From: Bradyrhizobiaceae bacterium Ga0074131
GTDB lineage: Bacteria > Pseudomonadota > Alphaproteobacteria > Rhizobiales > Xanthobacteraceae
Direction: 5' to 3'
Length of the DNA: 64,000 nt
NCBI GenBank assembly: GCA_001464035.1
Contig: LNEC01000016.1
Span: forward strand, 62,001 to 126,000
Under the pieces are notes generated by a model. The model did not search any database. It was given only the letters and a program-made list of their open reading frames with translations, and had not been told where the DNA came from. The stretch's first letter is position 1; every line of letters begins with the position of its first letter. The translations under genes were made by a program, and so were the position numbers. Below, one piece after another: positions 57,639 through 64,000 of the stretch.

Positions 57639-57971
57639 TTACTTCTTTTCCATCACGCATTGCAGGGGATGCTGGTGCTTTCGCGCAAAATCCATCACCT
57701 GGGTGACCTTGGTTTCGGCGATTTCGTAGGTGAACACGCCGCACTCCCCGATTCCATGGTGATGGACGTGGAGCATGATCTTGGTGGCGGCTTCCACATC
57801 CTTCTGGAAGAACTTCTCCAGCACGTGAACGACGAACTCCATCGGGGTGTAGTCGTCGTTCAGGATCAGCACGCGATAGAGATTGGGACGCTTGGTCTTG
57901 GGCTTGACCTTGGCGATAACCGACGTGGTCGGGCCTCCCGCCCCCCCGGCATTACGCTCATCATTGCCCAT
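57639..57971 (-). CDS. clpS: ClpS adaptor for ClpAP (N-end rule)
   Basis: A 110-residue adaptor that delivers N-degron substrates to ClpA. The binding pocket [18 protein letters not shown] and the [16 protein letters not shown] loop are the ClpS hallmarks. I chose ATG at 57971 by domain length; an in-frame ATG at 58037 would add 22 residues, and the frame stays open to 58229. None has a clear ribosome-binding site. clpA follows downstream. Confidence 0.9.
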   Translation of the reverse strand: MGNDERNAGGAGGPTTSVIAKVKPKTKRPNLYRVLILNDDYTPMEFVVHVLEKFFQKDVEAATKIMLHVHHHGIGECGVFTYEIAETKVTQVMDFARKHQHPLQCVMEKK

Positions 57972-58480
57972 TCGGGGAGCAAATGCGGCGACGGCGGGCG
58001 CGGCGGAACGGTCGAATCTGGGAGTTAATGGCAGCATGGCACAGGCGTTCGAAATCCCCACGGGAAAATGGACCGCGCGGCCGGTCCCGATTGAGGCAGC
58101 GCAACGATGCGGCGCCATCCAACGAGTTCCCAGACACGCTCCCAGATCGCCGCTCCCGGGCGGCTCGACCCCACCGGCTGGATCGACAGTTTTAGATATG
58201 GGTCCGGCTTCGGCCCGCCGCAAGCGCACTGACCCTGGTCAAATGCGACCTGCCGCGGGGCCGATTCCCAAGCCCGGCGATCGCACCAAGGTTAATCAAT
58301 TCCGCCGGATTTGACAAAGGCGGGCGTCTGGCCGTTTAGCGGGTATTGACGATAGCCAGCAGTTCCAGCGGCCGATTGGCCTTTGGGTGGATATTGAGCC
58401 AGTTTTCTCCGGGCTGATTTACTCGCTGTTTAGCGGAACGCACCGAAATGGGGCAGAGAAACCCAAATTCGGTGACAGTC
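57972..58480. other. Intergenic region between clpS and TadG-like gene
   Basis: About 500 bp of divergent upstream DNA. The open frames here are extensions of clpS or out-of-frame shadows. A possible TadG promoter could not be assigned. No repeats recognised. Confidence 0.45.
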
Positions 58481-59833
58481 ATGTTCGATAGATCCATTGC
58501 CAGCCAGGTCAAAGGAGCGGTTAGCCGCTTCCCCGGAGCCAATCAGGGCAATATCGCGGTGCTGTTTGCCGTCGCACTGCTGCCCATCCTCAGCTTCATG
58601 GGTGCGGCGATCGACTACACCCGCGCCAACAGCGCGCGCTCGTCGATGCAGGCAGCCCTCGATTCGACGGCGCTGATGCTGGCGAAGGATCTGTCCGACG
58701 GAAGGATCACGACCGACCAGATCAATGCGAAGGCGACGGCCTACTTCACCGGCCTCTACACCAATAAGGACGCCAACTCGGTAACGATCAACGCGACGTA
58801 TAGCGCCAGTACGAGCCAGGGCTCGACCATCCTGATCAATGGATCCGGCGCCGTGACCACCGAATTCATGAAGGTCGCCGGCTTCCCGAACATCAATTTC
58901 AACACCAGTTCGACCTCCGCATGGGGTAATGTGCGGATGCGCGTGGCGATCGCGCTCGACAACACCGGATCGATGAGGGACGACGGCAAGATGCCGGCGA
59001 TGCAGACCGCAGCCAAGAGCCTGATCGATCAGCTCAGCGCGCTCGCCAAGAATCCCGGCGACATCTACATCTCGATCGTCCCGTTCGCCAAGGACGTCAA
59101 TATGGGCGCGAGCAATTACAATCAGTCCTGGATCGACTGGAGCGACTGGGACGCCGTGAACGGCACCTGCAGCAACACGAGCTACACTAGGCAAAGTTCG
59201 TGCGTATCCAACGGCAAGACTTGGACGCCCAAGAATCATAACACCTGGACCGGCTGCTTCACCGACCGCGACCAGAACTATGACACGACGAATACGACGC
59301 CCACGACGGCGGCTCCGTCCACGCTGTTCCCGGCCGAACAATATTCATACTGCAGGACGAACAATGACCCCTACCTGCAGCCGATCATGCCGCTGAGCTA
59401 CGATTGGGCCCAGCTGAAAACGCGGATCGATGACATGGAGCCGACCGGCAATACCAACCAGGGTATCGGCCTTGCCTGGGCGTGGATGACACTGGGTGCA
59501 GGGGCGCCGTTCAACGCGCCCGCCAAGGATCCGAACTTTACCTACAAGGACGCCATCATCCTGCTGACCGACGGTTTCAACACGCAGAACCGCTGGTACA
59601 ACAACGCGTCGCAAATCGATGCGCGCCAGAAGATCCTGTGCGACAACGCCAAGGCCGCCAATATCACGATCTATACTGTCCAGGTGAACACCGGAGGCGA
59701 TCCGATCCAGTCGGTACTGCAATACTGCGCCAGCGGCGCGGACAAGTTCTTCCACGTGACATCGGCCTCGCAGACAGTGGCGGCGTTCAGCTCGATCGGA
59801 ACCTCGCTGTCCAAGTTGCGCGTCGCGAAGTAA
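58481..59833 (+). CDS. TadE/TadG-family Flp pilus assembly protein with vWA domain
   Basis: A 450-residue protein. After a short cytoplasmic basic stretch comes the TadE-like N-terminal helix (NIAVLFAVALLPILSFMGAAIDYTRA), then a periplasmic von Willebrand A domain with the MIDAS-like DNTGS at 160-164, and later ILLTDGFNTQ. TadG proteins are minor pilins or assembly factors of Flp/Tad pili. ATG at 58481 is preferred at the helix; an ATG at 58448 is in frame. No other tad genes adjoin, so it is an orphan here. Confidence 0.88.
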   Translation: MFDRSIASQVKGAVSRFPGANQGNIAVLFAVALLPILSFMGAAIDYTRANSARSSMQAALDSTALMLAKDLSDGRITTDQINAKATAYFTGLYTNKDANSVTINATYSASTSQGSTILINGSGAVTTEFMKVAGFPNINFNTSSTSAWGNVRMRVAIALDNTGSMRDDGKMPAMQTAAKSLIDQLSALAKNPGDIYISIVPFAKDVNMGASNYNQSWIDWSDWDAVNGTCSNTSYTRQSSCVSNGKTWTPKNHNTWTGCFTDRDQNYDTTNTTPTTAAPSTLFPAEQYSYCRTNNDPYLQPIMPLSYDWAQLKTRIDDMEPTGNTNQGIGLAWAWMTLGAGAPFNAPAKDPNFTYKDAIILLTDGFNTQNRWYNNASQIDARQKILCDNAKAANITIYTVQVNTGGDPIQSVLQYCASGADKFFHVTSASQTVAAFSSIGTSLSKLRVAK

Positions 59834-59858
59834 TTCCTCGAACGTCCGCCAATAAGAA

Positions 59859-59887
59859 AAAAGCCCGGCCAATACGGCCGGGCTTTT
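59859..59887. terminator. Bidirectional terminator between TadG-like and phasin genes
   Basis: AAAAGCCCGGCC (59859-59870) and GGCCGGGCTTTT (59876-59887) form a 12-bp perfect stem with loop AATAC. T runs on both strands make it usable by both convergent genes. Confidence 0.9.
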
Positions 59888-59911
59888 GATGTTCTGGAAA
59901 CTGCGCCGCGC

Positions 59912-60253
59912 TTAGTGCGTGGCGGGCGGGGTGAATTTCGTCACCAGCCCCTCGAACGGCTTGAAGGTCTGCTTGGCGAGATCGGCATACAGGCCGGCAA
60001 TCTTCTGCGACTCGGCCACGAAGGTCTCGTAGGCGGATTTCGCGAATTCGGTTTGCACTTCGATCACCTTGTCCAGTGACTTCACGCCGGACAGCTTCTC
60101 GACCATCGACCTGGTGTCTTCGAACGACTTCTTGGTGTAGTCGCCGTAGGCACTGGCGATCGCCTGGATGCCGTGCTGCATGGTGGTTGCGGAGGCAACG
60201 ACCGTCTCGAACTGCTCTTTGCCGTACTGCTGAATCTCTTCGACCTTGACCAT
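59912..60253 (-). CDS. Phasin family protein
   Basis: A 113-residue helical phasin that coats polyhydroxyalkanoate granules and controls their size. It starts MVKVEEIQQYGKEQFETV and has the amphipathic helix pattern of phasin_2 (SYGDYTKKSFEDTRSMVEKL-like, here AYGDYTKKSFED). ATG at 60253 with GGAAGGAC upstream. Promoter and two PhaR-like operators lie upstream. PHA synthase is not in this window. Confidence 0.92.
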   Translation of the reverse strand: MVKVEEIQQYGKEQFETVVASATTMQHGIQAIASAYGDYTKKSFEDTRSMVEKLSGVKSLDKVIEVQTEFAKSAYETFVAESQKIAGLYADLAKQTFKPFEGLVTKFTPPATH

Positions 60254-60322
60254 CGTGGAGTCCTTCCCAGACTGATGTGTGACTTGATCTGCCGGGAGAT
60301 CCCCGGCTCCCTAACACGCACC

Positions 60323-60350
60323 ATCATAGTGCACCGCACAATAAAGTCAA
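60323..60350 (-). promoter_or_regulatory. Sigma-70 promoter of the phasin gene
   Basis: On the minus strand TTGACT (60345-60350) and TATGAT (60323-60328) are separated by 16 bp. Both match consensus at 5 of 6 bases. The 5' leader to the ATG is about 60-70 nt. A GTGC-N3-GCAC operator occupies the spacer next to the -10, so bound repressor would block polymerase. Confidence 0.7.
60329..60339. promoter_or_regulatory. PhaR-like operator 1
   Basis: GTGCACCGCAC, i.e. GTGC-N3-GCAC, centred at 60334 inside the phasin promoter spacer. PhaR repressors of Paracoccus and Rhodobacter bind CTGC-N3/4-GCAG-like sites upstream of phasin genes; this is the close variant TGC-N3-GCA. Confidence 0.68.
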
Positions 60351-60358
60351 CGATATTT

Positions 60359-60369
60359 GTGCGTCGCAC
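60359..60369. promoter_or_regulatory. PhaR-like operator 2
   Basis: GTGCGTCGCAC, the same GTGC-N3-GCAC pattern, centred at 60364, 30 bp (about three helical turns) from operator 1 and just upstream of the -35. Identical spacing on one helix face suggests cooperative binding. Confidence 0.65.
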
Positions 60370-60653
60370 CAATTTATCGGGTTTGCGTAAACAAGGGGGC
60401 GCGACGCAACGGTTGCTTAATGTTTTGGAAACTCGGCCCGCCTAACCTGATTCTTGGACTTGTTCACGCTCCGGACGGTAGCTTGAAAAATTGTTTGCGG
60501 AACAGGGTCTTAGCCATAATGGCAGCTTCACCGGCCATTGGGGCGAAAAGGCTTGCCCGGACAGGACTTTGAGCAAGGAAACGACGCCGACCGTCGGGCA
60601 TAATTTGGCCTCACGAACCGGTGATCAAGACAGAAATTGGGACGGGGAAGTTC

Positions 60654-62513
60654 ATGCTTCGCACAACCTTGGCTTCCTCGCGTGTTCTGCGAGTTTGTGT
60701 TCTCGGCCTGGCCACCATTGCCACCGCGGTCATTTTCACCACCGATACCGCCGACGCCCGCCGCTACCGAAAGAATGTGCGCCACCATGTGGCGAAGTCG
60801 GGCTACAGCCCGGCCTTCTCCTCGATCATCGTCGACGCCAATTCCGGCGCGACGCTGACAGCGAACAATCCCGACGCCATCCGTCATCCCGCTTCACTCA
60901 CCAAGATCATGACGCTCTACCTGCTGTTCGAGCGCCTTGAAGCCGGCAAGCTGAAGCTCGATTCCGAACTGGAAGTTTCCGAGTACGCCTCCGAACAGGC
61001 GCCCACCAAACTCGGCCTGCGCCCGGGCCAGACCATCAAGGTCGAAGACGCCATCAAGGGACTGGTGACGCGCTCCGCCAACGACGCGTCAGTCGTGATA
61101 GCGGAAGCCATCGCGGGCGACGAAGGCGATTTCGCCAAGCTGATGACGCGCAAGGCGCGCGCGCTCGGCATGACCAAGACGGTGTATCGCAATGCCAACG
61201 GCCTGCCCAACAGTGAGCAGGTAACCACCGCGCGCGACCAGGCCACGCTCGGCCGCGCGATCCAGGATCGCTTCCCCCGTTATTATCGCTACTTCGCGAC
61301 CTCGACCTTCGTTTTTCGCGGCCATGCCATCCGCAACCACAATCGCCTGCTCGGCAATGTCGAAGGCGTCGATGGCATCAAGACCGGCTACACCCGCGCC
61401 TCCGGCTTCAATCTCGTGACCTCGATGCGCCGAGGCAACCGCCATCTGGTGGGCGTGGTGCTGGGGGGCCGCAGCGGCGGTTCGCGCGATGCCGTCATGC
61501 GCAGCCTGCTTGCCGAGAACCTCGAAAAGGGCGCCACCCACCGCACCGTTGCCGCGATCAGTGAGCGCGGTGTTTCGGAAGCCAACGCCGATGTCGCCGA
61601 AGCCGAAGCCGCTGCGCGGCCCACGCAGCTCGTTCAGGCCCAAGGCGCGATCAAGGTTGCCTCCGCAGCATCGGAGCCGGTCGCAACGGCCTGGAAGCCG
61701 TCGGTTCTCGCCGCCGCTGCTGCGGCCATGCCGGCGCCGCAAGCCAGGAGCGCGGCGGCGCCACAAGCCCGAACCGAGCCCGCACCGCTGACCTCCGGGG
61801 TCATTCAAACCCAGCAGCTCGCCGCTATCCCCGGTTCGTCCGAACCGATGAAGCCGGTTCGGGTGAAGACGGTTCAGGTCAAGGCCGGACATATCAAGCT
61901 GGCGTCGGCCGGCCCGGACCAGCCGGCCACACCCATCACCCATGCGATCGCGCTGCGTGCCGAGGTGCCGGAGACATCCGGCGCCGTGGTGGCCAAAGCT
62001 GAAAGCAACAAGGCTGAAAGCAATAAGGCTGAAGCCAGCAAGACCGACATCGCCCGGACTCAGGTCGCCAAGACTCAGGTCGCCAGAAGCGACATGCCGC
62101 CGCAGCCGGCCAACCACGGCACCGGCAACGGAATCCTCGGCGTGTTGCCAGCCCTCAGCGCCCCGCCCGCCGCCACCTCGCAGGCGATGGCCTATGCGGA
62201 GCCGGCGTCCCGCGCGCAGTCGCAGACGGTGCAGCAGAATGGCGCCATCAAGCCCACCAGCGGCCACACCGGCTGGATCATCCAGGTCGGCGCCCTCGAA
62301 ACCGAAGGCGAGGCACGGGCGCGTATCGAAGCCGCGCGCGGCCAGGCTAAAGGTCTGCTTGCCAAGGCCGAGCCGTTCACCGAGCCGGTGGTCGCCAAGG
62401 GCGATCGGAAGCTGTTCCGGGCCCGCTTCGCCGGCCTCGATCGCGATGAGGCCGAGGCGGTCTGCCGAACGCTGAAGCGTTCCGATATCTCCTGCATCAC
62501 CGTTCGCAACTGA
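60654..62513 (+). CDS. Penicillin-binding D-Ala-D-Ala carboxypeptidase with SPOR tail
   Basis: A 619-residue secreted PBP5/DacF-like serine peptidase that trims the terminal D-Ala of muropeptides. Signature residues: S81xxK84 (ASLTK), S140-A-N142 (RSAND) and a KTG motif (GIKTGYTRAS). After the catalytic domain is a long low-complexity Ala/Pro/Gln linker with tandem KAESNKAESNKAE, and a C-terminal SPOR domain (GWIIQVGALETEGEARARI) for septal glycan binding. ATG at 60654 with GGGGAAG upstream. An unusual PBP-SPOR combination, but seen in rhizobia. Confidence 0.92.
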   Translation: MLRTTLASSRVLRVCVLGLATIATAVIFTTDTADARRYRKNVRHHVAKSGYSPAFSSIIVDANSGATLTANNPDAIRHPASLTKIMTLYLLFERLEAGKLKLDSELEVSEYASEQAPTKLGLRPGQTIKVEDAIKGLVTRSANDASVVIAEAIAGDEGDFAKLMTRKARALGMTKTVYRNANGLPNSEQVTTARDQATLGRAIQDRFPRYYRYFATSTFVFRGHAIRNHNRLLGNVEGVDGIKTGYTRASGFNLVTSMRRGNRHLVGVVLGGRSGGSRDAVMRSLLAENLEKGATHRTVAAISERGVSEANADVAEAEAAARPTQLVQAQGAIKVASAASEPVATAWKPSVLAAAAAAMPAPQARSAAAPQARTEPAPLTSGVIQTQQLAAIPGSSEPMKPVRVKTVQVKAGHIKLASAGPDQPATPITHAIALRAEVPETSGAVVAKAESNKAESNKAEASKTDIARTQVAKTQVARSDMPPQPANHGTGNGILGVLPALSAPPAATSQAMAYAEPASRAQSQTVQQNGAIKPTSGHTGWIIQVGALETEGEARARIEAARGQAKGLLAKAEPFTEPVVAKGDRKLFRARFAGLDRDEAEAVCRTLKRSDISCITVRN

Positions 62514-62546
62514 GCAATCGACCTCGAGGCGCTGGCTTGAGGTCGC

Positions 62547-62573
62547 AATGCCGGCGCTACGCGCCGGCATTTT
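62547..62573 (+). terminator. Terminator of the carboxypeptidase gene
   Basis: AATGCCGGCGC (62547-62557) and GCGCCGGCATT (62561-62571), loop TAC, followed by TT CGTATTT. It is 33 bp after the stop codon. Confidence 0.82.
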
Positions 62574-62753
62574 CGTATTTGACGGGATCGCGCGGCAAAT
62601 CCCTCCGTTGAAAACTTCTCGTCAAGATTTTCCAGCTAAGACTGGGTGACGAAAGATCGACCACGCCGGACAACGGCGGGCGGTAGCAGGGTGTCAGCCG
62701 GAGGAATTAAGGACGCAACTTTCGGTTTGTGGCGTTTGGTGGCGTTGCCGGAG

Positions 62754-63482
62754 TTAGCTTAAATGCGTGCGAAGCAAAGTATCCTTGGCCTGGTTCACGC
62801 GGGCGGCGAGATACGTAGACCCCCCTTGGTCGGGATGCAGTTTCTTCATGAGCGCGCGGTGCGCCCGCCCGATCTCGTCGCGGCTCGCCCCCGGCTGCAG
62901 GCCAAGGATCTGATAGGCCTCCTCGTCCGTCATTTTTCCGCTCGACGCCGTACCGCTCTGCCCCCCTGCCGCGTGTCCCTGCGCGTCCTGACGCCAGGCG
63001 GGAAACCTGCGGTCCAGATAGCTTTCAAATAGCGCCACGCTTTCGGCGTCGAAGCCGGATATCATCGCCGTCAATTGCGGCAGGTCGAATTCGCCGAGAT
63101 CATGACCTGCATAGGGCCCGGCCACGATTCGGCCCGAGAGTTCTCCGCTGTCGTGATCAAGCGTCATGTCGAGAAACTGCGACCGGACCTTGGAGGTTTG
63201 TCCCGCGGAGCGCTTGGCGCCGGCGCCGAACATCCCGCCGATATTGCTGAAGCCCGACGATCCGAACGGCGACCAGCCGAGCAGCCCGGCGCCGAAGATG
63301 CCGAGCGGGATGGCGACCGCGAGTTCACCCCTGAGGCCGGTAAAGGCCGCGACCGCGAGCGACACGACCCCGCCAACGATCTTGATGGCGCGGGCCAGAA
63401 TGACCGGATTGGCCGCACGAAACATCTGCAGCAGCGAATAGAGCAGGATAACGGCGATGACGCCGGCGATCAGGGTTGCCAT
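62754..63482 (-). CDS. Membrane-anchored J-domain protein
   Basis: A 242-residue protein with N-terminal hydrophobic segments (residues about 3-20 and 30-75), a central acidic domain of unknown fold and a C-terminal J-domain with AYQILGLQPGASRDEI and the HPD tripeptide in KKLHPDQGG. It likely recruits DnaK to the inner membrane, similar in layout to DjlA-like or Tim14-like J-proteins. ATG at 63482. No dnaK nearby. Confidence 0.85.
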   Translation of the reverse strand: MATLIAGVIAVILLYSLLQMFRAANPVILARAIKIVGGVVSLAVAAFTGLRGELAVAIPLGIFGAGLLGWSPFGSSGFSNIGGMFGAGAKRSAGQTSKVRSQFLDMTLDHDSGELSGRIVAGPYAGHDLGEFDLPQLTAMISGFDAESVALFESYLDRRFPAWRQDAQGHAAGGQSGTASSGKMTDEEAYQILGLQPGASRDEIGRAHRALMKKLHPDQGGSTYLAARVNQAKDTLLRTHLS

Positions 63483-63556
63483 CTGCTCAATATAGGGAGG
63501 CCACGGTCAAAAAGCATGCCGTGACCAAGCTTCCTCACGTCAGCGATGAAGCGCCC

Positions 63557-64000
63557 TCACTTCATTTGCCCGAGCAGTTTGGCTGCCCCGCCGCCGGTCC
63601 GCGACAGCCGCAGCAGCGCCTCGCGCCCGCCCGCGGCATAAGCCGCCGCGGCGCGTAGAAGCTCGCGCAGCTGCGCGGCCGCCCCGGGATCGAACCGGCA
63701 CCACGCCCCGCCGGTCAGGCGCGCGATCTCGCGGAACCCGTGCTCGGCGACCTCGTCGTGGCCTTCCTGGAACATGAATACCGGCACCTTGAGCAGGCCG
63801 AGTTCGCCGGCTTTGACGCAGAGATCGTCAATCGCCTCCTCCATGGCGTCGCCGACGAACACCATCGCGCGCACGCCGGAGGCCACCGCTTCCCGCCGCG
63901 CTTCCGACAGCACCTTGCCGATCTGTGTATTGCCGCCCCGGCAATCGATCTTGCCCATCAGCTTGGCAAGTTGCGCGCTGTCGGAGATCCACCCCGAGGC
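63557..64000 (-). CDS. VWA-like conserved protein, N-terminus beyond the window
   Basis: The open frame continues through the window end (42 bases from 63959 read as ASGWISDSAQLAKL in frame), so the gene is truncated at its 5' side. Visible elements are CRGGNTQIGKVLSEARREA, MVFVGDAMEEAIDDL and TGGAWCRFDPGAAAQLRELL, the pattern of a von Willebrand-like domain seen in rhizobial hypothetical proteins. Function unknown. It lies about 75 bp upstream of the J-domain gene on the same strand. Confidence 0.75.
   Translation of the reverse strand, partial: ASGWISDSAQLAKLMGKIDCRGGNTQIGKVLSEARREAVASGVRAMVFVGDAMEEAIDDLCVKAGELGLLKVPVFMFQEGHDEVAEHGFREIARLTGGAWCRFDPGAAAQLRELLRAAAAYAAGGREALLRLSRTGGGAAKLLGQMK

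Larger units (their letters stand above)
60254..60653. other. Phasin/DacC divergent control region
   Basis: About 400 bp. The phasin-side half holds a sigma-70-like promoter and two operators, listed separately. The half next to the carboxypeptidase gene contains no recognisable motif. Confidence 0.5.

Overview
The window reads as a chromosomal segment of an alphaproteobacterium close to Bradyrhizobium, Rhodopseudomonas or Afipia (Nitrobacteraceae). The case rests on high G+C with strong G/C third-position bias, a Bradyrhizobium-type beta-barrel porin with a very long leader, a DivK-PleD pair, an EipB homologue, a phasin behind a PhaR-like promoter, and the rhizobial intergenic repeats that translate as 'PSPLVGEGG' or 'WMPGSSPGM'. 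The placement comes from recognised families and gene order, not a database search. No prophage, insertion sequence, plasmid function or CRISPR array was seen.

Layout. 1-5.3 kb: dapA (cut by the window edge) diverging from a soluble lytic transglycosylase, then a major porin. 5.9-6.8 kb: a VapBC-type toxin-antitoxin pair beside tRNA-Ser(GCU). 6.9-9.7 kb: hypothetical, TPR and Sel1-like genes, then a gene-poor stretch with a probable structured small RNA converging on a 30-residue lysine-rich protein gene. 10.3-15.2 kb: the GatCAB operon (gatC - small CxxC ORF - gatA - sensor histidine kinase - gatB). 15.3-24.6 kb: two nitronate monooxygenase paralogues, LysR, a periplasmic cyclase-family protein, ruvX, an AEC permease, a CPBP protease, an AidB-type acyl-CoA dehydrogenase and a VanX-type dipeptidase. 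24.7-37.2 kb: a housekeeping block, pyrB - pyrC-like - plsY - (inverted amidase) - dprA - topA - rnr - DUF983 - NUDIX - rpmG. 37.2-42.5 kb: a split YeeE/YedE sulfur-transport pair, MFS and TetR around a perfect operator, and the pleD/divK signalling operon. 42.7-54.9 kb: DUF3572-dinB, an RlpA-like protein with a coupled secreted peptide, eipB, RidA, a phosphodiesterase, a FemAB-like transferase, HIT, TrmO, a Bug receptor behind AzlCD, a SPOR lytic transglycosylase, a GrdB-like CxxC protein and a PilZ protein. 55-64 kb: clpA and clpS, a TadG-like pilus protein, phasin, a penicillin-binding DD-carboxypeptidase with SPOR tail, a membrane J-domain protein and a partial protein cut by the window end.

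A recurring theme is cell-envelope remodelling: two lytic transglycosylases, an RlpA-like protein, a DD-carboxypeptidase, a DD-dipeptidase, EipB and a porin, with two SPOR domains. A second theme is cell-cycle and c-di-GMP signalling (DivK, PleD, PilZ).

The observations most worth following are: the phasin promoter carrying two GTGC-N3-GCAC operators 30 bp apart; a dihydroorotase-like PyrC lacking the metal-binding HxH next to pyrB; the coupled small CxxC ORF between gatC and gatA with a histidine kinase between gatA and gatB; the RlpA-like gene overlapping a tiny secreted partner in a compositionally distinct patch; the multi-hairpin RNA candidate ending in an intrinsic terminator near 9.6 kb; a nitronate monooxygenase whose C-terminus is encoded by an intergenic repeat; and a Sec-to-Cys GrdB-like protein. 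None of these amounts to a demonstrated new system.
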